The translations under genes and the position numbers were made by a program. 64,000 bases of DNA from Delftia tsuruhatensis NBRC 16741. GTDB lineage: Bacteria > Pseudomonadota > Gammaproteobacteria > Burkholderiales > Burkholderiaceae_C. Under the pieces are notes generated by a model, which ran no database searches, was not told where the DNA came from, and was given only the letters and a program-made list of their open reading frames with translations. The DNA is taken from NCBI RefSeq assembly GCF_001571325.1, contig NZ_BCTO01000025.1:1-64000 (forward strand), written 5' to 3'. Shown one piece after another: positions 41,693-50,926 of the stretch (the stretch's first letter is position 1; each line of letters opens with the position of its first letter).

Positions 41693-43027
41693 ATGGTCTG
41701 GCAACGCAAAGTCATCTGGGCCGAAGGCATGTTCCTTCGGCCCCAGCACTTCCAGCAGCAGGAGCGCTTCCTGTTCCGGCAACTGCAGTCGCGCAGCCTG
41801 CCGGGACAGCCCTTTTTCTGGGGCTTCTCGGAACTGGAGCTGGACACCGATCTGCTGCGCATGGGCAAGCTGGGCATACGCTCGGCACACGGCGTACTGC
41901 CCGACGGCACGCCGTTCCAGCTGCCGGGCGACGACGAGGCGCCCACCCCGCTGGACATCGGCAAGGACCTCAAGGACGTGGTGGTGCACCTGGCCCTGCC
42001 GCTGCGCCGCCTGTCGGGCAGCGAGGTCACCTTTGGCGAAGGCACGCAAAGCCCCGCGCGCTATCTCAGTGACGTGACCGAAGTGGCGGACAGCAACGAC
42101 GTGGGCGCCCAGCCCGCCGAGGTGCAGCTGGGCCGGCTGCGCCTGAGCCTGCGCCCCGCCCACGAGCTGACCGAAGGCTGGGTCAGCCTGCCCGTGGCCC
42201 ATGTGGTCGAGCGCCAGGCCAGCGGAGGCGTGCTGCTGGAGCCCGGCTTCATTCCCACCGTGGTCAACAACGGGCCCAGCTCGGTGCTCAATACCTTCTG
42301 CAAGGAAATCCACGGCCTGCTGCGCCAGCGCGGCGAGGTTCTGGCCCAGCGCATGATCCAGCCCGAGCGCGGCGGCATCGGCGAGGTCGGCGACTTCCTG
42401 CTGCTGCAGCTCATCAACCACTGGACGGGCGCCGCCCAGCACTGGGTGCGCACCGGCAGCATCCATCCCGAGCGCCTGTTCGAGGAACTGCTGCGCCTGG
42501 CCGCCGAGCTGACCACCTTCGACCACGAGCGCCGCCGCCCCGAGGTGCTGCCCGCCTACGACCACGACGACCTGCGGCGCAGCTTTCCGCCACTGATGCT
42601 GGAGCTGCGGCGCAGCCTGTCCTCGGTGCTGGAGCAAAACGCCATCCAGATCCCGCTGCACGACCGCCAGTACGGCGTGCGCGTGGCGCTGATCCCGTCC
42701 ACCGAGCTGCTGACCACCTGCGACTTCGTGCTGGCCGCCCATGCCCAGACCACGCCGGAATTCCTGCGCACCCACTTCCCCACCCAGACCAAGCTGGGCC
42801 CCGTGGAGCGCATACGCGACCTGGTGAACCTGCACCTGCCCGGCGTCACGCTGCGGCCGCTGCCCATCGCCCCGCGCGAGATCCCCTACCACGCGGGCTA
42901 CAACTATTTCGAGGTGGACACCACGCACGACCTGTGGAACCAGCTGCAAAGCTCCGGCGGCCTTGCCATGCACGTCTCCGGTGAATTCCCCGACCTGCAG
43001 CTGGAGTTCTGGGCCATCCGCCGCTGA
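41693..43027 (+). CDS. tssK: TssK, T6SS baseplate-membrane connector
   Basis: The 444-residue protein starts with VIWAEGMFLRPQHFQQQERF, the hallmark of TssK. ELTTFDHERRRPEVLPAYDHDD in the middle and IAPREIPYHAGYNYFEVD near the C-terminus also match. TssK trimers link the baseplate wedges (TssE, F, G) to the TssL/TssM membrane complex in the cytoplasm. The start lies 17 bp after the tssJ stop and begins at MVWQRK as in relatives. Confidence 0.93.
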   Translation: MVWQRKVIWAEGMFLRPQHFQQQERFLFRQLQSRSLPGQPFFWGFSELELDTDLLRMGKLGIRSAHGVLPDGTPFQLPGDDEAPTPLDIGKDLKDVVVHLALPLRRLSGSEVTFGEGTQSPARYLSDVTEVADSNDVGAQPAEVQLGRLRLSLRPAHELTEGWVSLPVAHVVERQASGGVLLEPGFIPTVVNNGPSSVLNTFCKEIHGLLRQRGEVLAQRMIQPERGGIGEVGDFLLLQLINHWTGAAQHWVRTGSIHPERLFEELLRLAAELTTFDHERRRPEVLPAYDHDDLRRSFPPLMLELRRSLSSVLEQNAIQIPLHDRQYGVRVALIPSTELLTTCDFVLAAHAQTTPEFLRTHFPTQTKLGPVERIRDLVNLHLPGVTLRPLPIAPREIPYHAGYNYFEVDTTHDLWNQLQSSGGLAMHVSGEFPDLQLEFWAIRR

Positions 43028-43048
43028 CGGCGCGACGCATCTTCCGAC

Positions 43049-44380
43049 ATGAACAGTTCCAACATCAGCCACCAAATGCCCTGGGGGAGAGACGGCGACG
43101 CGGGCCGTGCCGAAGGCGCAGCCAGCGCCTCGCCCGCGCCTGCCGGCCAGGAGCCGCTGCGCTCCAACCTGCCCGACGTGGTCAGCGGCGGCAACCCGCT
43201 GGTGGCCGCCGCCAACCAGCTGCTGAACCTCATCCCCCAGATCCGCGCCATGGTCACCAACGAAGACCCGCGCGCGCTGCAGCAGCTGCTGCTCGAACAC
43301 ATACGCGAGTTCGAGCAGCGCGCCGGCGCCAGCGGCGTGCCCATGGAAACCATCATCGGCGCGCGCTACTGCATCTGCACCGTGCTCGACGAAACCGCCG
43401 CCCAGACGCCCTGGGGAAGCGCAGGTATCTGGCCTCACTACAGCCTGCTCGTGGCCCTGCATAACGAAACCTGGGGCGGCGAGAAGTTCTTCCAGCTGCT
43501 GGCCCGGCTGGTGCAGACGCCGCACCAGCACATCGACCTCATCGAGCTGCTGTACTACTGCGTGATGCTGGGCTTCGAAGGCCGCTACCGCGTGATCGAC
43601 AACGGCCGCGCCCAGCTGGAGACGCTCAAGGCGCGCCTGCTGCAGCTCATCGAATCGACGCGCGGCGACCGCAGCAGCCTGCTGTCCGTGCACTGGCGCG
43701 GCGTGCAGCGCCTGGCCTCGCCGCCCTGGGCCATGGTGCCGCTGTGGGTGGCGGCAGCCATCACGCTGCTGCTGGCGTTCTTCATCTACCTGTGGTTCAG
43801 CTACCGGCTGTCCAACAGCTCGGATGATCTGTTCGCCGCCATCAACGAGATCCGGTTCCCGCGCACCTCGGCGGCTGCCACCGTGGCCACCATCAAGCCG
43901 CGGCTGCGGCAATTCCTGGAGCCCGAAATCCGCGAAGGCCTGGTCAGCGTGCGCGACGAAGCCGACCGCAGCACCGTCATCCTGCGCGGCGACGGCCTGT
44001 TCGACCCGGCTGCCACCGTCGTCAAGCCCCGCTACGTGCAGGTCATCCACCGCGTGGCCGCGGCGCTGGACGAAGTGCCGGGCAAGGTCATCGTCAATGG
44101 CTACACCGACAACCTGCCCATCCGCACGGCGCGCTTCCCGTCCAACTGGAACCTGTCGCAGGAGCGCGCCCAGGCCGTGTCCCAGATGCTGGGCGGCTCG
44201 CTGCGCGACCGCCAGCGCCTGCATGCCGAGGGCCGTGCCGACAGCGACCCCGTCGCCCCCAACAACACGGCCGAAGGCCGGGCGCTGAACCGGCGGGTGG
44301 AAATCGTCCTGCTGGTCGCGCCCCAGCAGCGTGACCAGCAACTGCAGGCCCTGCCTGCCGCACCCGAGACCAGGAACTGA
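43049..44380 (+). CDS. tssL: TssL, T6SS inner-membrane protein with fused OmpA domain
   Basis: In this 443-residue protein an N-terminal cytoplasmic DotU/IcmH domain (about 50-225) has GGNPLVAAANQLLNLI, ARYCICTVLDETAAQTPWG and LIELLYYCVMLGFEGRYR. One membrane helix lies near 230-250. A periplasmic OmpA/MotB peptidoglycan-binding domain follows (about 295-430) with VNGYTDNLP and GRALNRRVEIVLL. This fused form anchors the T6SS membrane complex to the cell wall. The first 45 residues are a flexible Ala/Pro-rich arm. Confidence 0.93.
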   Translation: MNSSNISHQMPWGRDGDAGRAEGAASASPAPAGQEPLRSNLPDVVSGGNPLVAAANQLLNLIPQIRAMVTNEDPRALQQLLLEHIREFEQRAGASGVPMETIIGARYCICTVLDETAAQTPWGSAGIWPHYSLLVALHNETWGGEKFFQLLARLVQTPHQHIDLIELLYYCVMLGFEGRYRVIDNGRAQLETLKARLLQLIESTRGDRSSLLSVHWRGVQRLASPPWAMVPLWVAAAITLLLAFFIYLWFSYRLSNSSDDLFAAINEIRFPRTSAAATVATIKPRLRQFLEPEIREGLVSVRDEADRSTVILRGDGLFDPAATVVKPRYVQVIHRVAAALDEVPGKVIVNGYTDNLPIRTARFPSNWNLSQERAQAVSQMLGGSLRDRQRLHAEGRADSDPVAPNNTAEGRALNRRVEIVLLVAPQQRDQQLQALPAAPETRN

Positions 44381-44385
44381 CCCCC

Positions 44386-47300
44386 ATGATCCGTCGCATC
44401 GCCTCATGGCTGTTCAACCGCTACATGCTGGAGCTTCTGGGCCTGGTGGCCCTGAGCCTGCTCATCTGGTTCGTCGGCCCCCTCGTCTTCATCCAGCCCT
44501 ACCAGCCACTGGGCAGCCCCACCGTGCGCTGGTGGTTGATCGCCGGCCTGTTCATCCTCTGGTTCCTGCGCCTGCTGCTGAAATGGTGGCGCGCACAGCG
44601 CATGAACGAGCACCTCATGACCGGCCTGTCCCGCCTGACCTCGCCGCGCGAGGCGGACGGCACGCCCGCTGCCGGCTCCGAGGAAGTGGCAGAGCTGGAG
44701 TCCCGCTTCAAGGAAGCCCTGGACACGCTGAGCAAGACCCGCTTCGGCCAGACCGAAGGCGGCCTGTTCGGGCGCTGGAACAAGCGCTACATCTACCAGC
44801 TGCCCTGGTACCTGATCATCGGCTCGCCGGGTTCGGGCAAGACCACGGCCCTGATCAACTCGGGGCTGGACTTCCCGCTGGCGGCCCAGTTCGGCAAGCG
44901 CGCCATCCCCGGCATGGGCGGCACGCGCAACTGCGACTGGTGGTTCACCGACCAAGCCGTGCTGCTGGACACGGCCGGCCGCTACACCACCCAGGAAAGC
45001 GATGCGGAGCAGGACAAGGCTGCCTGGAAGGGCTTCATGCAACTGCTCAGGCGCTTTCGCGGACGCCAGCCCGTCAACGGCGTCATCGTCACGCTCAGCG
45101 TGCAGGAGCTGCTCAGCAGCAGCGATACCGAGCGTGCCCAGCTGGCCCAGCTGATCGGCCTGCGCCTGAGCGAGCTGTGCGAGGAGCTGACCATCCGCTT
45201 TCCCGTCTACGTGCTGGTCACCAAGAGCGACCTGCTGGCGGGCTTCAACGAGTTCTTCGGCGCCATGAGCCGCGAGGAGCGCGCCCAGGTCTGGGGCTTC
45301 ACCTACCCCTATGACGAAAAGACCCAGCGCTCGCCCGCCAGCGACCCGCAGGCCGCCAGCGCCCTGTACATGGAGGAATTCGACGCCCTGGTCGCCCAGA
45401 TCAACCGCCTGCTGCCCCAGCGGCTGATGACCGAGCCCGATCTTGCGCGCCGCAGCCTGCTCTACGCACTGCCCCAGCAGTTTGCCGGCCTCAAGGACGT
45501 GGTGCGCGACACGCTGGATGCGGCGTTCTCCGCCTCGCGCTTCAAGGAAAAGCCGCTGCTGCGCGGCGTCTACTTCACCAGCGGAACGCAGGAGGGCATG
45601 CCCTTCGACCGCGTGATGTCGGCCCTGTCGCGCCGCTTTGCGCTGCGCGGCCGCCTGCCGGCCGATGCCGTGCCACAGCAGGGCCGCAGCTACTTCCTGG
45701 AGTCGCTGTTCAAGGACGTGATGTTCAACGAGTCCGGCCTGACCGGGCGCAACGCCAAGAAAGAGCGCCAGCTGCGCCTGATGCAGGCCGCCGGCCTGTG
45801 CGCCCTGCTGCTGGCCCTGGGCGGCGCGGCGCTGGCATGGACGCTGAGCTACGAGAACAACCAGCGCTACCTGAACGAAGTGGCCGACAACGCCGGCACG
45901 CTGCGCCAGGCCGTGGAGGAATCCAAGGCCACCGATCCCGACAACGTGGTCGCCCTGGTGCCCATGCTCAACCACGCGGCGCGCGTGGCGCAGAGCAGCC
46001 GCTTCGAGGAATCAGCCCCGCTGGGCTGGCGCTGGGGCCTGCTGCAGGTGCCCAAGGTGCAGACGGCCGCCCACGCCACCTACCTGCGCCTGCTGGAAGA
46101 CGCCTGGCTGCCGCGCCTGAGCAGCCATGTCGCGCGCTCGCTGCGCCAGGTCAGCACCGGCAGCCCCGAGGCCAGCTACGAAACGCTCAAGGCCTATCTC
46201 ATGCTCTACGAGCCCGACCACTTCGACGCCACCTTCGTCAAGGCCTGGCTGCGCAGCGATTGGGAAAACACCCTGCCCCAGCATCTGGTGCAGGCCGGCC
46301 TGGTGGACCAGCTGTCCGAGCACCTGGACCGCCTCATCGACGGCCGCGTGGTGGTCTCCGCCCAGCCCATCGACGCCAACCTGGTCGCCGAAGTGCGCCA
46401 GCGCCTGGCCCAGATGTCGCCCGCCCAGCGTGCCTACAGCCGCCTCAAGCAGCTGCTGAACACCGGCGACAAGCTGCCGCCCGACTTCAGCGTAGTGCGT
46501 GCCAGCGGACCCGAGGCGCCCCAGGTCTTTGCGCGTGCAAGCGGCAAACCGCTCACCCAGGGCATCAGCGGCCTGTTCACCTATGACGGCTACCACGGCC
46601 TCTTCCTGCACGAGCTGCCCAAGGTCACCACCTTGCTGGCCAAGGAGGAAACCTGGGTGCTGGGCCAGGCCGAAGGCCGGCGCAGCGTGGCCCAGGAAGT
46701 GCTCACGGGCCAGCTGGCCAACGAGGTCAAGCGCCTGTACCTGATGGAGTACGCGCGCCTGTGGGAAACCTTCCTGGCCGACATCCGCCCCATACGCACG
46801 GCCTCGCTGGAGCAGGCCGGCGAGCAGGCCCGCCTGTACTCGTCCGCCAACTCCAGCCTGGAGCAGTTCATCCGCGCCGTGGCCCGCGAGACCACGCTGG
46901 CCCGCCGCCCGGACCAGCAGGAAGGCGGCAGCTCGGGCAGCACCAGCAGCTGGCTGGGCGAGAAACTGCAGCGCATCCGCGAGGAACAGCACCAGCTCAG
47001 CCGCCTGACCGGCAAGCCGCTGAACGTGGGCGGCATGCTGGCCACCGGCACGCTGGAGGCCGACATCGTGGACTTCCGCTTCCGCGAATACCGGCGCCTT
47101 GCCACCAGCAACGGCTCGGGCCCGGCGCCCATCACCGCCAGCCTGCAGGTGCTCAACGAGGCGGCGGCCGTCATCGCCTCGGCGCGCCAGCAGGTGATCC
47201 AGGGCGGCGGCGTGCCTCCCTCGCTGAGCGGCACGCTGGAGAAGGTGCGCTCGGAGGCCAAGCGCGTGCCGCCTCCGCTCAACAGCATGTACGAGGCCCT

Positions 47301-48042
47301 GGCCACCTCCACCTCGTCCTTCGTGGGAAGCAGCGTGCGCAGCACGCTGGGCGGCAACCTCAACGCCACCATCGGCGACTTCTGCCGCCGAGCCATCCTG
47401 GGCCGCTACCCCTTCACGCGCAGCGCCACGCGCGACGTGACCACGGACGACTTCGCCCGCCTGTTCGCCACCGGCGGCACCATGGACGAGTTCTTCCGCA
47501 CCCAGCTGCAGACCATGGTGGACATCTCCACCGTGCCCTGGACCTTCAAGCAGGGTGTGGACGGCACGCCGGTGGGGGGCTCTGCCTCGCTGGCCGCCTT
47601 CCAGCGCGCGGCCTCCATCCGCGACGTGTTCTTCCGCGCAGGCGGCAACACGCCCGGCATCCGGCTGGAGATCAAGCCGCTGGACATGGACGCCTCCATC
47701 TCCCAGATGGTGCTGGACGTGGACGGCGAGATCGTGCGCTACCAGCACGGCCCGCAAATCCCCAAGGCCGTCTCCTGGCCCGGCACGCGCGGCACCGGCC
47801 AGGCCCGGCTGCAGATCACGGCGGCCGGCGCGCAGAACACCGGCATCGTGACCGAAGGCCCCTGGGCCCTGCACCGCCTGTTCGACCGCGCCCAGATCCT
47901 GCCGGGCAACTCGCCCGAGCGCTTCACGGCCATCTTCACCATCGACGGGCGCAAGCTGCGCATGGAAGTCACCACCAGCAGCGTTCTCAACCCATTCCGG
48001 CTCAAGGCCATGGAGGAATTCGAATGTCCGGACCGGCTGTGA
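44386..48042 (+). CDS. tssM: TssM (IcmF), T6SS membrane complex protein
   Basis: In these 1218 residues two membrane helices near the N-terminus (about 12-35 and 45-65) are followed by a cytoplasmic NTPase-like domain with Walker A GSPGSGKTTAL near residue 150 and VLLDTAGRYT near 195. A third helix near 466-485 leads to the large periplasmic region ending in MEVTTSSVLNPFRL. Length and order are typical. TssM spans both envelope layers with TssJ and TssL. The intact Walker A suggests nucleotide binding, which is absent in some TssM proteins. The 3' end overlaps tagF by 19 bp. Confidence 0.93.
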   Translation: MIRRIASWLFNRYMLELLGLVALSLLIWFVGPLVFIQPYQPLGSPTVRWWLIAGLFILWFLRLLLKWWRAQRMNEHLMTGLSRLTSPREADGTPAAGSEEVAELESRFKEALDTLSKTRFGQTEGGLFGRWNKRYIYQLPWYLIIGSPGSGKTTALINSGLDFPLAAQFGKRAIPGMGGTRNCDWWFTDQAVLLDTAGRYTTQESDAEQDKAAWKGFMQLLRRFRGRQPVNGVIVTLSVQELLSSSDTERAQLAQLIGLRLSELCEELTIRFPVYVLVTKSDLLAGFNEFFGAMSREERAQVWGFTYPYDEKTQRSPASDPQAASALYMEEFDALVAQINRLLPQRLMTEPDLARRSLLYALPQQFAGLKDVVRDTLDAAFSASRFKEKPLLRGVYFTSGTQEGMPFDRVMSALSRRFALRGRLPADAVPQQGRSYFLESLFKDVMFNESGLTGRNAKKERQLRLMQAAGLCALLLALGGAALAWTLSYENNQRYLNEVADNAGTLRQAVEESKATDPDNVVALVPMLNHAARVAQSSRFEESAPLGWRWGLLQVPKVQTAAHATYLRLLEDAWLPRLSSHVARSLRQVSTGSPEASYETLKAYLMLYEPDHFDATFVKAWLRSDWENTLPQHLVQAGLVDQLSEHLDRLIDGRVVVSAQPIDANLVAEVRQRLAQMSPAQRAYSRLKQLLNTGDKLPPDFSVVRASGPEAPQVFARASGKPLTQGISGLFTYDGYHGLFLHELPKVTTLLAKEETWVLGQAEGRRSVAQEVLTGQLANEVKRLYLMEYARLWETFLADIRPIRTASLEQAGEQARLYSSANSSLEQFIRAVARETTLARRPDQQEGGSSGSTSSWLGEKLQRIREEQHQLSRLTGKPLNVGGMLATGTLEADIVDFRFREYRRLATSNGSGPAPITASLQVLNEAAAVIASARQQVIQGGGVPPSLSGTLEKVRSEAKRVPPPLNSMYEALATSTSSFVGSSVRSTLGGNLNATIGDFCRRAILGRYPFTRSATRDVTTDDFARLFATGGTMDEFFRTQLQTMVDISTVPWTFKQGVDGTPVGGSASLAAFQRAASIRDVFFRAGGNTPGIRLEIKPLDMDASISQMVLDVDGEIVRYQHGPQIPKAVSWPGTRGTGQARLQITAAGAQNTGIVTEGPWALHRLFDRAQILPGNSPERFTAIFTIDGRKLRMEVTTSSVLNPFRLKAMEEFECPDRL

Positions 48043-48728
48043 ACGCCATGACTGTCCAGCGGCCATGCGCCGCCTGGTGGGGCAAGCTGCCCAGCCAGGG
48101 CGATTTCGTCGGCCGGCGCATGCCCCACGCACTGACCATGCGCTGGGACGAATGGCTGCGCAACGGCATGGACCAGTTGCGCAGCGATGCGGCCGATGGC
48201 TGGTCCACGCGCTTCGTGCACTCGCCGCTGTGGTTCTTCCTGTGCCCTGCCTCCATCCTGGGCCAGTCCATGGTGGGCGTGATCGGCCCCAGCTCCGACC
48301 GCATCGGCAGGCTCTTTCCGCTGGCCATCATGGCCACGGTGGACGGCAGCTCCGGCATACCGGCGTCGGACCAGGACATCGAACGCTTTCTGAGCGGCGC
48401 ACGCGATGCGCTCATCGACGCGCGACGCCTGCCCCTGTCGGCCCAGCAGCTCGACGAGCGGCTGGCCACCCTGCAATGGCCGTTCCAGCAGGAGCGCAGC
48501 GCGCCGGACAGCACCTCCATCCACAGCCTGCTGGCGGATCTTGACATGGGCGCCTCGCAAGGCAACGCCGCGCGCCTGCCGCGCATGGACTGGCGCGCCT
48601 GCATGCGCCCGGGCTCCACCACCTCCGTCTGGTGGATCTCGGCCACGCCGCGCCACGCCCCTGACGAAGTGGTCCAGCACGAAGTGCTGCACCGCCGCCT
48701 GTTCACCCGGCTGTTCAAGGGCGCCTGA
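48024..48728 (+). CDS. tagF: TagF, T6SS post-translational repressor
   Basis: In 234 residues, the N-terminal WWGKLPSQGDFVGRR and WFFLCPASILG, with VMGVIGPSSDR-like sequence in between, define the TagF (DUF2094) family. In Pseudomonas, TagF holds Fha and blocks assembly independently of the kinase. Here it is a stand-alone protein, not fused to PppA. The ATG at 48024 follows GGAGG and overlaps tssM; an ATG at 48048 is an alternative. Confidence 0.9.
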   Translation: MSGPAVNAMTVQRPCAAWWGKLPSQGDFVGRRMPHALTMRWDEWLRNGMDQLRSDAADGWSTRFVHSPLWFFLCPASILGQSMVGVIGPSSDRIGRLFPLAIMATVDGSSGIPASDQDIERFLSGARDALIDARRLPLSAQQLDERLATLQWPFQQERSAPDSTSIHSLLADLDMGASQGNAARLPRMDWRACMRPGSTTSVWWISATPRHAPDEVVQHEVLHRRLFTRLFKGA

Positions 48729-48787
48729 ACCCGCACAGAGCGCACGGCCCCTGCACACCAAACCCCAAGCCACATCGAATCCCGCCC

Positions 48788-49813
48788 ATGGCCAATATCC
48801 AGGACCTGCTGACCGAGACCTCCGCCGAGCCCCCCTGCGGCCCGGACCTCACCTATGACAACGACTTCCAGTCCATGGAAAGCGCTGCGCAGGGCAAGGT
48901 CGAACAGCAGTTCGGCGACACCGTCATCCCCGCCGAACCACCGGACTGGCGCGACGTGGAGCGCCAGGCCTCGGCCCTGATGCAGCGCACCAAGGACCTG
49001 CGCGTGGCCGTGCTGCTGTGCCGTGCCTGGACCATCCTGCACGGCCTGCGCGGCACGCTGCAGGGCCTGCAGCTGTGCGCCGCCCTGCTGGAGCGCCACT
49101 GGGAGCATGTCCACCCCCTGCCCGAGGACGGCGACGACTACTTCATGCGCATGAACGCCCTGGGCACCCTGTCGGACGTGACGGGCTTTGTGCGCGACCT
49201 GCGCAACGCCGACTTCCTGCGCGGAGCCCTGGGCCAGATCAGCGTGCGCGACGCCGAACTGATGGCCAGGGGCAACGTGCCCGAGGACCTGCCGCACCTG
49301 ACCGCCGACGAATTGCGCATGGCCTCGGCCCGCGCACATGCCGAGGGCCACGAAACCCTGCTGGCCGTCACCCCTGCGCTGCAGGAACTCGACCGGATCC
49401 GTGCCTGCTGCGAACAGCACCTGCCCAGCCACCAGCAGCCCGAGCTCGACGGCCTGCGCCAGCTGCTGCTGGCCCTCGGTCAATGGCTGCCCCAGTCCAC
49501 AGGCGACGCCGACACGGCCGCTGAAACCGATCCGGCCGCACAGGCCGGCACCGGGGACGGCCTGGCATCCCAGCCCGCGCCCGGCCCCCCCCACACCCCG
49601 GCACGCAACCGCGAACAGGCGATTGCCCAGTTGCTGGAAATCGCCGCCTTCGTGGAGCGCACCGAGCCCTCCAACCCCGCCCCCCTGCTCATCCGCCGCG
49701 CCGCCCGCTTCATGCGCATGGGCTTCATGGACATCCTGCGCGAACTGTCGCCCGACAGCCTGGCCCAGGTGGAAGTGATCACGGGCGCCCACCTGCAGGA
49801 GCAGCAGACATGA
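48788..49813 (+). CDS. tssA: TssA (ImpA_N), T6SS sheath-assembly protein
   Basis: The 341-residue protein begins with the ImpA_N signature PPCGPDLTYDNDFQSME and a GDTVIPAEPPDWRDVE segment. A helical middle follows, then an Ala/Pro-rich linker near 240-275 and a short C-terminal domain with NREQAIAQLLEIAAF and PLLIRRAARFM. TssA proteins organise baseplate priming and tail polymerisation; the short C-terminal type here fits the TssA class that caps or coordinates the growing tube. It starts 59 bp after tagF and overlaps the next gene as ATGA. Confidence 0.9.
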   Translation: MANIQDLLTETSAEPPCGPDLTYDNDFQSMESAAQGKVEQQFGDTVIPAEPPDWRDVERQASALMQRTKDLRVAVLLCRAWTILHGLRGTLQGLQLCAALLERHWEHVHPLPEDGDDYFMRMNALGTLSDVTGFVRDLRNADFLRGALGQISVRDAELMARGNVPEDLPHLTADELRMASARAHAEGHETLLAVTPALQELDRIRACCEQHLPSHQQPELDGLRQLLLALGQWLPQSTGDADTAAETDPAAQAGTGDGLASQPAPGPPHTPARNREQAIAQLLEIAAFVERTEPSNPAPLLIRRAARFMRMGFMDILRELSPDSLAQVEVITGAHLQEQQT

Positions 49814-50232
49814 AGGCCAAATGCTGTTTCATGGCCCTGGGCGTGGGTCTCTCGACGCCAGCCTTCGCAGATGCCGGTGCACGGCATGCAAACGCCATCG
49901 AGCGCATCACGATCCGCGACGGCACCGCCAAAAGCGAAGCCCCCCGCATCCATTGCGATTCACTGCGCATTGACGAAAAGCGCGCGCGCTACTTCCTGCG
50001 CCACGCCAAGTCCAGCAGCCAGTTCAATTACGCGCATGCCTATGAAACCGGTAGCTGCAGTGCCCGTGCCGTCGTGCGCTTCAAGGGCGGCCGCCAGGTC
50101 AATCTGACCATCGACAGCGGCACCGGCTGGGGGACGACGGAGAACAAGCGCTCCATCGCCTACCTCTACTGCGAGGAATGCACGGATCTGCTGGACCCGG
50201 ACTTCGCTTTCAAGGAGCCGGCTGCCCCATGA
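49810..50232 (+). CDS. Small exported cysteine-containing protein between tssA and tssB, unknown
   Basis: The 140-residue protein has a signal peptide (FMALGVGLSTPAFA), and the mature part is about 120 residues. Cysteines in RIHCDSL, GSCSARA and YCEECTD could form two disulfides. A beta-rich part has AVVRFKGGRQVNLTIDSGTGWG and an aromatic SIAYLYC strand. The TssA stop overlaps its start, so it is part of the operon. Its size, periplasmic destination and position within a T6SS locus resemble immunity proteins, yet no candidate effector adjoins it. Not recognised as a named family. Confidence 0.6.
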   Translation: MKAKCCFMALGVGLSTPAFADAGARHANAIERITIRDGTAKSEAPRIHCDSLRIDEKRARYFLRHAKSSSQFNYAHAYETGSCSARAVVRFKGGRQVNLTIDSGTGWGTTENKRSIAYLYCEECTDLLDPDFAFKEPAAP

Positions 50233-50285
50233 CACCCACCCCGTCCACCTGTTTCCACACGGCCTCTTGCGCCCTCAGCCCTTCG

Positions 50286-50315
50286 GTCCGCCGCAAGGCG
50301 GGACTCCAGGCTTTT
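50286..50315 (+). terminator. Hairpin with T run upstream of tssB, possible partial terminator
   Basis: GTCCGCC pairs with GGCGG-G-AC (one bulge) around GCAA, and a TTTTT tract follows 8 nt after the stem. A second run of seven T residues lies at about 50331. It lies in the 123-bp gap before tssB and may attenuate transcription or mark the 5' end of a processed tssBC message. Confidence 0.45.
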
Positions 50316-50355
50316 TACTTCTGCGACCTATTTTTTTCTTGAAAGGAACACCCGC

Positions 50356-50898
50356 ATGTCGCTCACCAAAACCGGCAAGAGTGGTCAGAAATTCATCGCG
50401 CGCAACCGTGCGCCGCGCGTGCAGATCGAGTACGACGTCGAGATCTACGGTTCGGAAAAGAAGGTGCAGATCCCCTTCGTGATGGGCGTGCTGGCCGATC
50501 TGTCGGGCAAGCCCGTCGATCCGCTGCCCGAGATCGCCGACCGCAAGTTCCTGGAAATCGACATCGACAACTTCGATGCGCGCATGAAGTCCATCAAGCC
50601 CCGCGTCGCCTTCCAGGTGGACAACACGCTGACGGGCGAGGGCAAGCTCAACATCGACCTGAGCTTCGAGAGCATGGAGGACTTCTCCCCCGCCGCCATC
50701 GCGCGGCGCGTGGGCGCGCTCAACTCGCTGCTGGAGGCACGCACCCAGCTGCACAACCTGCTGTCCTACATGGACGGCAAGCAGGGCGCCGAGGAGCTGA
50801 TCGGCAAGGTGCTCAAGGACCCTGCGCTGCTCAAGTCGCTGGCCGCCGCGCCCAATATCACTGCCCCGCAGGCCTCGGGCCCCGCATCCGAGGCTTGA
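50356..50898 (+). CDS. tssB: TssB, small sheath protein of T6SS
   Basis: The 180-residue protein has the TssB signature from RAPRVQIEYDVEIYGSEKK through IPFVMGVLADLSG, and DNFDARMKSIKPR. A C-terminal helix (LEARTQLHNLLSYMDG) pairs with TssC. TssB and TssC form the contractile sheath around the Hcp tube. AAAGGA precedes the start. tssC follows after 28 bp. Confidence 0.95.
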   Translation: MSLTKTGKSGQKFIARNRAPRVQIEYDVEIYGSEKKVQIPFVMGVLADLSGKPVDPLPEIADRKFLEIDIDNFDARMKSIKPRVAFQVDNTLTGEGKLNIDLSFESMEDFSPAAIARRVGALNSLLEARTQLHNLLSYMDGKQGAEELIGKVLKDPALLKSLAAAPNITAPQASGPASEA

Positions 50899-50926
50899 GG
50901 CAGCACATCAGGAAGGCAAGCACGTC

